A stretch of 64,000 nt of DNA from Zygnema cylindricum (GCA_037447655.1 JBBHKE010002304.1:229298-293297), one strand, 5' to 3'. Shown: positions 21,398 through 46,105, numbered from the stretch's first letter. Notes: generated by a model not told the origin, from the letters alone. Program-made: numbers and translations.

Positions 21398-21804
21398 AAT
21401 CCAACGTCGCTTCAAATATTTAGCGACAACGTCACTTCGTTGCTTAACCAAAATGAAAGATTTCACGCGACGATGTTACTTCGTAGCCAATTTAGCGACG
21501 ACAACGCTTCATCGTTAATTAAGGGACGACAACGCTTCGTCGCTAATTTAGGGACGACAACGCTTCGTCGCTAATTTAGGGACTACAACGCTTCGTCGCT
21601 AATTTAGGGACGACAACGCTTTCGTCGCTAATGTAGGGACGACAACGCTTCGTCGCTAATTTAGGGACGACAACGCTTCGTCGCTAATTTAGGGACGACA
21701 ACGCTTCATCGTTAATTTAGGGACGAGACCACATCGTCACTTGTCAACGCTGCGTCAATGACTAGATCATCTTGTCGCTCAATTTCGCCAACCGGTGCTC
21801 AGTA
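21398..21804. repeat. 28-bp tandem hairpin repeat within an interspersed repeat
   Basis: After a lead-in CGTCGCTTCAAATATTTAGC, about eight and a half copies of GGGACGACAACGCTTCGTCG plus CTAATTTA run from about 21491 to 21745. The block ends in GGTGCTCAGTA. Each unit can fold through GACGA/TCGTC. It shares its borders and motifs with the shorter copy at 18449-18606. Non-coding. Confidence 0.88.
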
Positions 21805-21810
21805 TTATTA

Positions 21811-22704
21811 TAGAGTTGGGTATCTGGTAAATTCATATCGCGATAATTTCGATATTCGATATGTCAAATATTGATCGAGCATAATCCTCGATATATCGTA
21901 CGGGGACCAACATAAATTATCGCGATATATATCGTGATATATAGTATTTTTAAATTTAATTTTTTATATTTTTATATTATGTATTATTTTAGCGAAAAAG
22001 ACAAATTGTCCGATACGCCACATACGACGACATTTTCGTTCCTTGACTTAAAGGTAGACGCCGCAAAATTTAACCGACAAAAAAGTACTAATTATGAAAT
22101 TCATATAATTACTTATTTGGGGTATGGTTACATCAAGAGGTCTATGTAATAGTACGCACAGCAAAATTTCTGGAGGGGGAGAGGGGGAGAGAGAGAGAAG
22201 GGGGGAGGAGGGGGAGAGAGAGAGAGAGAGATATTACAGAGGCCTCGGTTACATCGCGTATCGTCTGTAAACAAGTTTTTACATACGTGTTTTAATTTAA
22301 GCGGTTTTTTGTAAGTTGACGATCAAATCTTTAAAATCATCAAAGATTTGAAAACCGACCATTTTGGAATGGAAATCCGTACTTCGGCATTATGTACGTG
22401 TACTTCGCAAGTGTACAGCGTCAATGTACCTCAGAGATCTCCTTCACTCTGCTGACTTTCATGAAAAAACTATAATTTTCGGCAAAGATTTTACGGTCAC
22501 CTTGTCCGAAGGCACGCAACTTTGGAGACCAAGGGAAATTTTTCATTTACTTTTTAAATGCCTCGATATATTCACGATACAATATATCGGCAATATATCG
22601 CGATATTCCGATTTTCGATATATCGAAGCGATATATCAATTATCGGGTACCTGAAATTCGATATATATCGAATATCGGCAAACGGTACTCGATACCCAAC
22701 ACTA
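21811..22704. mobile_element. hAT-like non-autonomous TIR element full of TCGATA/ATATCG palindromes
   Basis: The ends TAGAGTTGGGTATC and GATACCCAACACTA are inverted repeats (one mismatch in 14). ATTATTA (7 bp) directly flanks both sides, close to the 8-bp duplication expected for hAT elements. Both subterminal regions (about 21830-21945 and 22560-22690) consist largely of overlapping ATATCG/CGATAT words that can pair with each other. The interior contains a GA-rich run (22170-22230) and no transposase. Confidence 0.7.
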
Positions 22705-22789
22705 ATTATTACTGACATTCCCTCACTTATTGAGTCACCTAAAAGCCCCCTCTTACTCCATGCCAATCAACTTTTCCCCGATGTTATAT

Positions 22790-24180
22790 GCTACCTTTAA
22801 TGTTGGTTTCGTTAACATGTCAACACCTTGTTCTATCTCTCAAAACGCGACTAAATCTCGACCAAAGTGCCATTGAGTTTTAATGTGTTTTGTGCACTTA
22901 TGAAAAATAGGATTTTTGCCAAGTGTGATGGAGGACATACTATCACTCAATATCTCCATGCACTATCTCCTCACTCCAACTACAAACAAAAAGTCCTTAA
23001 TACATAGAGCACTTTTCGAAGCATGACATGCAACCATGTATTATGCCTCAATAGATGAGAGTTCAATAACATACGCGAATTCCACGAGATGGCGCCTTTT
23101 GCAAGTAAAAACATGTATCTTCTATCTTGCCGAAGACCTTCCTATGTCAAGATCACCTCCATAACCATCATCACAATATCCATAACAACTCAAAATCTCA
23201 CTGTTATAGACAATCCCAAAAATAAGTGTTCCAGCCAAATACCAAAGAATCCTCTTCACCGCTTCCCAATGTAATTTCCTTGGATTGCTACAATATTGAT
23301 TAACAATGATTACTGCAACACTAATGTCTTCCCTAATTCTAACACTACATCAAGCTCCAACTGCCTCCCTATACGGAACATCAACCTCGAGACTCTTAAC
23401 AAAATTAGAAAGCTTGTCTCGAGGAAGTGACTAGCAATCTAAAAACCCAAATCTCTCCAACTTGTCTTTCACATATTGTTATTGGCTAAACTTGATGCCT
23501 CCATTTTTCCTCCATTTGAGTGTGAATTCCCAAAATATATAATGCGTCCCCTAAATTTGTGATTTTGAAATATTTCCCTAATTCCCTCTTCAATTTTCGA
23601 AGTAGCTATAAGTTGTGAGAGATGGAATTAACTTCATCCACATAAAAACTGAAAATTATCATGTCCCATCCTTGTCCTCAAATACACACTCCACAATCAA
23701 CTATAAGCCTCTTAAAGCCTAAAATTACCAATATCTTATGAAGTTTATGATTCCACGTTTTCGGTGCCTACTTTAAACCATACAAAACTTACCACAATCT
23801 GTAGACTTTCTTTTTCTATACGAAAACTCTCTGAAAATTTTTCAAACACACCTCTTCATGTTCTCCATTCAAAAAATAATTTCATATCCATCTGTTGGAT
23901 ATGCATCCCCCGCTTCCACTGTAATAATTGCTCGTAAAGAATCAAACTTAACTATAAGAGCAAAGGTCTCTTTTCAGTTCATTTTTCCATCCTTCATAAA
24001 GCCTTCATATACCAATCGAGCCTTATATTTCAGAATCTATCTCAAGGATCGTGTCTTTGCTTGAAATACCCATTTGGAGTCGATGAATTTCTTTTCCTTT
24101 CAAGGAGTCATCTTCTTCAAAACACCCATTCGCCTTGAAAAAATCAAACTTCTTAACAATCATTGGTTTCCACGTTTTTT
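22790..24180 (-). pseudogene. Ty1/copia pol remnant (RT and RNase H), heavily decayed
   Basis: On the minus strand, fragments read in copia order. FFKANGCFEEDDSLKGK is at about 24150, followed by RLVYEGFMKDGK and LRAIITVEAGDAY (about 23900). The RNase H end has ACHASKSALCIKDFL, ILSDSMSSITLGKNPIF, KCTKHIKTQWHF and VDMLTKP (22800-23060). Nearly every segment needs a frame change. FKANGCFE also occurs in the oldest element of the nest (about 63560), so the two probably belong to one old family. No gag, integrase or LTRs are seen. Confidence 0.75.
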
Positions 24181-25973
24181 CTCTTTTTGCAAATTTATTT
24201 AAGTATGAGTTTGTTGCAAGGTCCTCATTACTGTCATATTTTTAGTGATTTTCATAAAATAATGTTTCCTAATCTTTTTGGAATTTTGCGTTTAGTGTAA
24301 CATCCTTCAATTTACCAATAGAGTTTTATTTTTTTTTGTTTTAATTTAATTATATTTTGACTCCATTTGATGAATATTTTGGTGCAAGGAATGTTCGAAA
24401 AGGCCAAAACACCTATATGTTTCTTTTATTTAGCGATAAAATCATACATTTTTATGTAAAAAAAAAATAAAAAAACGAACCAATGAAGTTTATCTTGTTC
24501 TTTTTATTTAAGTATATTGACACCATTTACTAGCATAATATTTGAACAAGGGGATTTTGGAAAGGTTTCATGCTTTGCGTTTGAAGAATCTTCATAGATT
24601 ATCAACATCTTAAAATATTTTACATATCCGAATACTACCGTATCCTATGGATGCCAACCAGAATGAGCCACATAGGTGAGGGGTTGATTAGCTCTTATCC
24701 ATCAAGGGTTTCCACTAATCATACAAGCACATTTACTGGGAGTAATATTTTGATCACTTCTCCATCAGGTCGTGCCATCAAGCCAGTTATCGCCTACGTG
24801 CTCTATTGCGACTGGTACCTCGTAGGTTCTTGTAGGTTCCTCTTCAGACGTAGAGTATATTCAAAGATTTTAAAAGCAAAAAATCTGAACGTCGTATTTG
24901 TTTGGACGAACAACATTTAATATTTGGAGAAACAAATTAAATATTAAGATTTGCACGTGCATACTTTGTTACTATTCGAATTGCACCATTTTGTGTTAAA
25001 CGCTATTTCCGTCTCGCGAAGGTTAATGGATGGCAAAAAGAGCGTCAAAGGATATCTTTTCGAAAAGATTTTTTCGTCGTTTTTGTTGTTCTGAGACAAG
25101 TGTTGGTACTGAAGATGAAGAAGATGCAGCAGTAGTCATCGTAGAACAAATCAAGAGAGGAAGCTTCCACAAATACCGATGGCTGAACAGCAACTTTGAC
25201 AGACTATAGGTGTACTAATCGTACAATTCCAATGTGTGGCTAGTGTCATCCTTTAAAACACTCGAGGACACTAGCCAAAGAAGTGATAGAATGAGCCGTT
25301 GCTTCAAAAACACATGTCGAAGTTGTTTCCCAATAGTTTGGAGAATCTTGCTGAATCTTTAGTAAACATTTACAAAAAAAAAAGTGAAAAAAGGTACGGC
25401 CTTATAAAAAAATGTAAGTTTTGCAGTACACAACCTTGTTTTGCTTGATGGAGGTTAACCATTTACCTGACATAATGTAGTATTCTTCACGATTTCAGTG
25501 TTACTAAAATTAACGGTAAAGTAGGGCCTAAATGTTTAAAAACTTTCCGCGCTAAAGTAGAGTGCTTTCATTAATACACATTTTTGTAGATTTTAAACAT
25601 TCTAATTGTAGACACGTATGCACACACACGCGGCTAAGTAGGGGTTCAAATAGTGAATTGAAGTTGTTCATGATACCATTTTCACATTCGACAGTTGAGA
25701 CGCATGGCTCACAATTTTAACGACCGAATACCTTAGGCCGTACGGCAAAACAACACAAAATTGTTGTTTTGTGAAAATGCATATGAAGTACAGAACCAAA
25801 TATCATCAACCTTCCCCCCCCCAACGTCCCCTCCCGCCCTCCCCCTCAACCTCACTTGGTCCAATTCGTGGGATAGTGTCTCAGTAGAAAGAATTGACTT
25901 CTTTCTCTGTTATCATCAGAGCGTATGACATTCTAAAAAGAGGGCTTTCCTTTTCATGGGGAAACACGTTTAG
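24181..25973. other. No recognisable gene
   Basis: AT-rich sequence. Around 25100-25210 a plus-strand frame reads EDEEDAAVVIVEQIKRGSFH then YRWLNSNFD before a stop. It looks protein-like, but I cannot name it. Low-complexity C-rich runs begin at 25808. Confidence 0.35.
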
Positions 25974-26029
25974 TTGTACGGAAAAATAGTACAAACGTAT
26001 GTTCTCGCGAGAAAGCATCTAATGAATTA

Positions 26030-26367
26030 TACCCCTCTCCTCTATTCTCCCCCTCCTCCTCAACGTACCCCTCCCCCTCAACGTGTCCCCCCTCCTCATC
26101 CTCCCTCAACGTCCCCCTCCCCCACTCCCTCCTCTCCCCCTCACCCTCACCTTCATCCTCCCCCTCGCTCTCCTACACCCTTTATAGACAACAATCCGAA
26201 AAATTTAGATTTCCTAACTTCCTTCTCTTTGCTCTTTCTCCTCTTTCTATTTTGGCATATATTTTTCATCTCCTGCATTTTGAATCTCTTATTATTTCCA
26301 TCTCCACTTGCCCTCCTCTCTCCCGTTTTTCTCCCTCTCCTATCTCCTTCTCCTCCCTCCCTCCATT
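26030..26367 (+). promoter_or_regulatory. Pyrimidine-rich leader of the LRR pseudogene
   Basis: C/T-rich sequence containing a CACCCTTTATAGACAACAAT segment runs directly up to the ATG of the truncated receptor gene. The region in front of the intact gene (30370-31043) has the same style and ends in the same CTCCCTCC-ATG context. This suggests that the leader was duplicated with the coding region. Confidence 0.5.
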
Positions 26368-27110
26368 ATGGCTCTTCTTCCCAGCTTCATTTTTCTTGCG
26401 ACGATCCTGCTTCTTCGTTTGACTTTCGCTTATGGTGAAGTTTGCAAGATTCTCCTTGATGCCGCTGACGTGGAAGCCTTGTGGGAAGCTTTTGTAGATT
26501 TAGGCGTGGAGTATGAAGAAAATAATGACCAAAACTTGATATTCACTTTTAATGCATGCTGCTGGCCTAAAATCTCTTGCAATAACACAAATGGCGATTT
26601 TAGAGTGCGATCACTTTTTACTTGGCAAATTGCCGCCGTCCATCAGGGGCTTGATAGCTTTGGAACATTTGAACATGGATGGGTTCAAACTTCCTAACAA
26701 GAAATATTCCAGACAGTTTGGGAAATCTAAAAAACTTAGTAGGGTTGAACCTCTCTAACAACAGTCTAAACCGAATTGTAAACTTGGTGGGGAGAATGAC
26801 CAAACTAGAACCTCTCTCTCTCAACTATAATTAGTTTATTTGAGAAATGGGTGAACTTCCTTTCGTTAACTTGGTGACCTTAATTGAATTATGCATGGAT
26901 AAAAATATTTTAATCGGACCTTTTCCTAGTTGGATTGGAAAGTTACCAAAATTATAGTACCTAAGCCTCGGTGAAAACCTCAACATGTCTCCGTCCAATC
27001 TCCCATCTACAAGTTCCAACTGGCCTGATACTCTTCTTCAAAGTGTCAATTTATCTTCAATGGGTCTCATTGGATCGATTCCGGAGGCTCTAGTTTCCTC
27101 CATACTGGCA
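26368..27110 (+). pseudogene. LRR receptor kinase 5' fragment, frameshifted
   Basis: The start MALLPSFIFLATILLLRLTF parallels MALPPTFLFVVTILLLRTTF of the intact gene at 31044: a signal peptide. It is followed by an N-terminal cap with CC residues (NACCWPKISC). Frameshifts near 26620, 26760 and 26840 divide later LRR pieces: LGKLPPSIRGLIALEHL, then PSWIGKLPKLQYLSLGENLN, then NMSPSNLPSTSSNWPDTLL and SMGLIGSIPEALVSS. These match residues of exon 1 in order. Homology ends near 27110. It could be the 5' half of the same broken duplicate whose middle lies at 18610-19635, although the order is reversed. Confidence 0.88.
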
Positions 27111-27439
27111 AGAGTTGCCTCTTCACTTGCTCTAATACCAATTAAAAGAGCAAAACACATAAATGCGTACAAACGTACCTCAAAATATTCCTCCAAATCT
27201 CCTCAATGTATTAATAAAAAAACTCCAAGTTCAAAATTTTCCTCGCTTCTAAGCCTTCAAAAAGATAAATTAAAATGAGCTTCAAGAGTAAATACATGTA
27301 CACAAGTAGAACGAGTAAATGCCTACATGGCGAAACCCCACAACACCAAACGATCAGCAATAGTCTACGTAGTCGCTTTCACATGATAACTGCAAATGCA
27401 CTAAGTCCCAATTGGACCGACCAATGTTAATCGACCTAA

Positions 27440-27905
27440 TATTAAGTTTCAACTATCAAACATCAACCATCAAGCATAAAATTTCAAACGTCGAATATGA
27501 ATGTTAGACATCGAACATCAAATATCATACATCAAAGATCAAACGTCAAACATCACATATCAGACATCAAATGTCAAACATCAAACATCAAATATTAAAT
27601 GTCGAATTTCAAAATGTCAAACATCAAATGTCAAAATTAAACATCAAATGTCAAAACTCAGCTGCAAAACATCAAGCATCAAGCATTAAACATCAAGCAT
27701 CAAGTGTCCAAAGTCAAATGTAAAATATCAAATGTCAAACATCAAATGGCAAAAAACACCGAATGTTAAACATGAAACATCAAATGTCAAATATCAAATG
27801 GCAAACATCAAACATTAAGTATCCGATGTCACACGTTGAATACCATTTCAGACAATCAAACATTAAACATCAAACATTAAATATCAACCATTGAACATAA
27901 AATAT
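27440..27905. repeat. Tandem repeat of 7-bp words CATCAAA/TGTCAAA
   Basis: The plus strand is a long run of ACATCAA, ATGTCAA and AGCATCA words with about 7-bp (dimer 14-bp) periodicity. The frame at 27501-27689 (MLDIEHQISY...) is a by-product of this repeat. Confidence 0.85.
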
Positions 27906-27959
27906 AGATATTGTAAAGGGTAGCGAAGCGAGCTACACAGTCAACCACCAAGTGTCGCA

Positions 27960-28310
27960 TTTTTGCCAAGTACTAACTCCGCCTCTCCTTTTAATCTTAA
28001 ATCTATCTCTTTCTACCACTCCCTTTCGATCTTCTTCTCCCTCTCAAGCTCTTTCCCTCTCCTTCTCCATCTCTCTCTCAATTTGTCTTTTTTTCTCTAG
28101 TTGCTTCTCCCTCTGAATCTGTCGCTCCTTTTGTCATTCCCTTCCCCTCTCCCTCTCCCACGGCTTTTACTATCCCTCTCCTTCTCATTTTTTCTGCTTC
28201 TCTCTCTTTTGCACTCCCTCTCAATTCGTCTCTCCCTTCTCACACTCGTTCCCTCTCATCTACATCCGTTGTCATTGTTTATCCTTCTCCCTCTTTCTTT
28301 GTGTACACGT
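27960..28310. repeat. Pyrimidine-rich tract
   Basis: C/T-rich low-complexity sequence. The plus-strand frame of Leu/Ser/Pro residues here is not a gene. Confidence 0.75.
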
Positions 28311-28399
28311 GGCCTTAGAGTGGATCTTTTACTATTGTACGGTGTTGTTGTAACGTTGAGTTCATTGTTAAGACCCTACAAGACACCATCTTTCCTCAT

Positions 28400-28690
28400 G
28401 AGCAGCGTTGGGTATTCATGTTGTGGCTCCAAAGGTAGCACCCTCCAAAGAAGGTGACAACAATTTCATCCCATATCTTTTGGAGATCATTAGGACCTTA
28501 GACTCTTCCTTCGAAAAATTCTTACATGATTGCGCCCGATGATTTCGTAAAAAGTTAGATGACTTAACACCCACTCTCTAACCTTCATATCGGCTTTCTA
28601 CTGCCGACATATACTTGTCGCCCTTCAGCGATCACAACCTTCGACCCTTATCCGACAAAGTACAGTGGTGAATGATGGTTGAGGACTGAG
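28400..28690 (+). pseudogene. Protein-like fragment of unknown family
   Basis: One plus frame reads VVAPKVAPSKEGDNNF, PYLLEIIRTLDSSFEKFLHD and, after one stop, KKLDDLTPTL, then YRLSTADIYLSPFSDHN. Composition and charge pattern look like a real protein, and it sits between low-complexity blocks. I do not recognise the family. It could be a remnant of a DNA transposon or of a host gene. Confidence 0.3.
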
Positions 28691-28942
28691 ATACTGACCC
28701 CCGTACTACCTTTTCCATGTGAACGAGAATCGTATTTTTGACTTGTAGGCTTTGGACCAAGCACCCCTTTTTTGTTTTACAATTACTGTATATGGTAGTT
28801 TTGATTATTTATACGATTTGGTTTTTTCTTTCTTTTATACTTGCATTCCCTTTTGGATTTTTAATGTTGTTTAAGGTTTTTAATGATTTTAGTACTTGGG
28901 GGTTTCGGTCATTTACTTTTGATGGTCGTCAAAGATTTTTTT

Positions 28943-29785
28943 GGGTGTACCCATGTGTTAAAGTATCGGGTATTTCTTACCATTTGCCTCCAAAATTAAG
29001 TATACAACAAGAAAATATTAAGCCTTAGGAATATTTTGTAAAAACCACAGTACGATGGAGGTCATCTTGACACATTGGATGTTCTCCAATTTCGGCGTCT
29101 TATGTAATCAGTTTGGCGTCAACCTCCTTTGGACCCAAAGGCACACGATTCCAACCCATCTAATCTAAAATCTCCTCGTGAGGTGATTGTAGCTAAAGTA
29201 TCACACAAGCAACAAATGATAAAACGTCCATGCATGTCCCACACGAATGTAAATTTTTTAGCATGAGGGAGAGTACTCCATATTTTTTCCCTACCCGATA
29301 GCGCATGTACGGAAAAATATTTGTAGGGTTATCAGACCTCCATTTTCATTCATGGGTCCTTTGCAAAAAATTTCGTAGTAGTCGCTTCTTTTTCTCCCTC
29401 TTGCATTACTGCTCTCATCTTATACTCCTTGTAATGAAACACAAAAATACTTTGTCAAATGAAATAGCTTTATAAAACATTTTCTTTTACCACATTTGGG
29501 CGTAGTTTGATGGTAGTTCGAGTGAGACAACGAAAACAAAATAAGGAATCATGGCAAAAAGTTATGGAGTTAATGATGTCGTCGCTATCACAGGTGAGCA
29601 TGACGTCACAATGTCACAAAACCATAACGCATCTACAATGTCACAAAAAACCAAACGTTTACAACCAGTTCTATTTTTGTAAACGTCGCCAATTGTCAGA
29701 AGTTTTGTAGTCGTCTACAACCGTCACAAGTTTTCCATCACGTCTACCATCGTCACATTTCCAAGTAACGGTTTCATTATAGCAC
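28943..29785. mobile_element. Truncated PIF/Harbinger-like element
   Basis: The start GGGTGTACCCATGTGTTAAAG resembles the left terminus at 1228. The interior shares AGAAAATATTA, GTTTGATGG, GAATCATGGCAAAAAG, GGTGAGCATGACGTCACA and CGTCTACAA words with 1228-2163 and 9106-9497. The right terminus was not found. The sequence fades into an A-run at 29787. Confidence 0.6.
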
Positions 29786-30291
29786 AAAAAAAAAAAAAAT
29801 CTTCTTCAGAATCTTACATCATTCATTTTTGCACAATTAGAACGCTCTGCAAAGTAGTACGGAGAATCCAATAGTACGGCCAATCACCGACAGAAATATT
29901 TAATTTTCTCATGTTCCCTAAAGATCTGTAGGAAAGACCTTTTATAATTTTTCGCTATGCTTCTAGTTATTGTACGGACCTACATTTTCCGATGCCCAAA
30001 AATAGCTGGCACCCAAAAATTGTTCCTCTTTCCGTACTGTTATTGTACTTCCCGAAGAACATCCGCCGTTTAACTTCAAAACCGTACAGCTGTGCAACAG
30101 AAGCAGCGTGTGACCGTACAACCCCTTTCAGTGCTGTTTTTGGTACCGACGAAAACAATAAATAGTCCGTACATTTGAATACTCACGAGATACTCGCCAG
30201 AAGTCCACATGCGAAGGGAAGTCGTCAGAACTGTTCGACGCCTCCGTACAATATCCGTACAATACCGTGAAAATGCCGACGTGTCCTATAC

Positions 30292-31043
30292 TTGACGAGT
30301 CAGCAAATTAAGAGTCCGTCATCAACTTTTTCCTTGTCAAATTACAGTAGCGTGGAAATACATAAAAAATCTCATTTTTCCCTTCCCCTCCTCATCCCCC
30401 TTCCCCTCCTCCTCCGCATCTCCTCTCCCCTCCCCCTTCCACCTGTCCTTCGCCCTCCCACTTTCCCTCTGCCCCTGCCCCTCCTTCTCCCTCTCCCTCT
30501 CCCCCTCCCCCTCTCATTCCGCCTCCCCCTTCTTTTCCCCACTCCTCTTCCCCCTCCCCCCTCATTCTCACCCTCTCCACCCTATCGTCCTCCTCCAACC
30601 CTTGTAGAAAGTGCTCCTCAAATTTTCACATTTCTCTACTTTCATCTCTTCGCCCTTTTTCCTCTCTCTCTCTTTTGTATCTCTTTTCCCCTTTCCTGCC
30701 TTTCTACTCTCTCGCTATTTGATTCTCCCTCTCTCTCTCTACCTTTCCCTGTCTTTATTTTTTCCCACACCCTCATTTTTATTTTCATCCCTCCAAATAT
30801 CTTTCCTCTGGCCTTCCCTTGTTATTTTTCCCTCCTTTCCCTCCCCCTTTTAACCTATACTTCTAAATCCTTCCCATTTCCCTGCTCTCATCTCTTCTTC
30901 CTTTTCTCCTCTCTCAATCTCCGCCTCTCCTTCTCTCCCCTTTTAATTCCCACTTCCCCTCTCTCCATTTTCATTTTCTCAAACCTTTCTCCTCTCTCAA
31001 CCATTTTTCTCGCTCGGACCTCCCTCTCCTCCCTCCCCCCTTC
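30292..31043 (+). promoter_or_regulatory. Pyrimidine-rich 5' leader/promoter region of the receptor kinase
   Basis: About 670 bp directly upstream of the start codon at 31044 are 80-90% C/T on the coding strand. Pyrimidine-rich leaders are common in plant promoters (Y patches), but this one is unusually long. No TATA box at a fixed distance can be picked out. The 261-residue frame at 30292-31077 and the antisense frames come from the composition and are not counted as genes. Confidence 0.5.
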
Positions 31044-44453
<13,410 letters not shown>

Positions 44454-44594
44454 AATTTTTTTAATGACATTATTTAGTGTGGATTCAGACAATCAGAAAT
44501 TATTTTACTTAATTTTTTTTCACTTACTTCCCATTTATGGCTCTTAGAAACACCATTCCCTCCAAGTTTGCAACACCTTCAAACTGCAAAATAT

Positions 44595-44600
44595 AATAAA
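44595..44600 (+). terminator. Candidate polyadenylation signal AATAAA
   Basis: AATAAA lies 142 bp after the stop codon of the receptor kinase, in AT-rich sequence. The position is plausible for plant 3' ends. There is no direct proof. Confidence 0.4.
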
Positions 44601-45339
44601 AATGCCGAATATGCCTTCCAGTCTTTGAGTAATGGCTCTCATGAATGTATACAATTGTGTGTCACCTATATTTGACGAAACAACAAAAATAACAAATGCG
44701 CATGTTTAATTATAGGTATAATTGGCGCCCCCACGGTGATTGTCCCTACACTAGAAGCTAGCCAGGTTGATTCCTCACACTACTCTAAGTCAACACTAAA
44801 TTGTTTATATGTACAAGAACGTCTGTTATATTAACGAGTATCGAACGGCCTATTTATTGCCGATGTCTTCTTATTCAAACTTCCTGTAGTATTTTACGTC
44901 CACTTAATGAAATATGTACGGATCATGTAATGATCTACACTATTCCGAGTATGTCGACATTGTCGTCAAAGTATCTTGATTCACTACATCGCACAGTATA
45001 ATCATCGTCGCAAATATGCCGTTGGGAGTTGGGACCACTTGTAGATTATCTTCACGCCGAATAACTAAAAATGGTATTGCCGCCGACCAAAATGAATCTT
45101 TTAAATGGGATTGCTTCGAGGAAACAATCCGCTGCGTACTTTATCAAATTTTAGTAGTGTCGCAATAAATGGCATGACACTCCTTGATTAGAATTGCACC
45201 ACGTGTCCATATTGGGATCCCTTTTTCTAAGGCGATCCTCCAAGTCAACATGTACCAAATCACTTAACCATCAGTAGTTTACTCCTCCAAATTAAGTATG
45301 TCTTATAACGTATTATTACGGCTACACTAAAACAGGTGT
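44601..45339. other. No recognisable gene downstream of the receptor kinase
   Basis: AT-rich intergenic sequence. Short frames (44801-45001) show no domain. Faint copia-like homology cannot be excluded at the right end. Confidence 0.4.
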
Positions 45340-45740
45340 GTACAAACTAAGTCTTTAAAACAACAATCTTTGGGAAAGACAACATGCAAAAAGACGTTTT
45401 TCACATCCATTTGATGAACATGAAAACCATGTTTAGCAGCCAAAACAGGAAGAGTGGGAATCGATGTCAAGCGAGCGATTGGAGCATAGGTTTCCGTGAT
45501 GTCAATGCCTTCAATTTTGGAGAAACCCGTAGCCAGAAAGCAATTTTATACTTGTCCACTGATCCATCCACCTAATGTTTGACGTGAAACACCCGTTTGG
45601 AGTCGGATGCCTTTCATCTAAGGAGAAGGAAAACGAGGTTCCTGTTAGGAAATGGAAATGAGCACATCCGAGTGCCGAGAGGGCGCCAATTTGTAGCCGG
45701 TAGGACTCCGAGACCATTTACTACAAAAAGTACTTTGGAA
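45340..45740 (-). pseudogene. Ty1/copia reverse transcriptase fragment
   Basis: The minus strand reads GFSKIEGIDITETYAPIARL followed by TSIPTLPVLAAKHGFHVHQM and DVKNVFLH. This corresponds to the RT start of copia pol (consensus GF.Q..G.DY.ETFAPV, then H.MDV..AFL). Frame breaks occur on both sides, and no LTR or other domain is adjacent. Confidence 0.75.
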
Positions 45741-46076
45741 GTTAAGTCGGTTCGTAGTTTTTTGGTCGGTTGGTCAAATTAGGTAGGTTTGGTTTGCTCG
45801 GTTCAATTAGATTTTTTTTCGTTGTAGTTTGTCAAGTGAACGCGACAAGCGTAGTTATTGTATGTCATCTATAGTTGTGTGGTAGTGCGACCTAGGCCGT
45901 AGCTCTTTTTCAACTTGTGTATGTTTATATTATTTTAGATACGTAATTACTTAGTATCTTTTAATAGTGAAGTGAGAAAAGCTCTGTATAGAGACATTTT
46001 TTTAAATATATTGAGTGGTGGAGGAATATTTTTGTGGTGTTCCTATTGCTCATTGAAGTGTCTTCCTTCTTTCAAT

Positions 46077-46091
46077 TGGTACCGGAGCAGG
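46077..46091 (+). promoter_or_regulatory. Candidate primer-binding site, tRNA 3'-end type
   Basis: TGGTACCGGAGCAGG follows ...TTCTTTCAAT. It resembles the TGGTATCAGAGC site complementary to the 3' end of initiator tRNA-Met found in most plant copia elements, with two changes in the first 12 bases. The gag frame follows within about 15 bases. Confidence 0.55.
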
Positions 46092-46105
46092 TGAACTAGC
46101 AAATC

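Noticed and set aside
21490-21745. CRISPR-like regular repeat array
   Set aside because: Units are directly adjacent without unique spacers, in a eukaryotic context; a tandem satellite explains them.
27501-27689. 62-codon frame MLDIEHQISY...
   Set aside because: By-product of the heptamer array.
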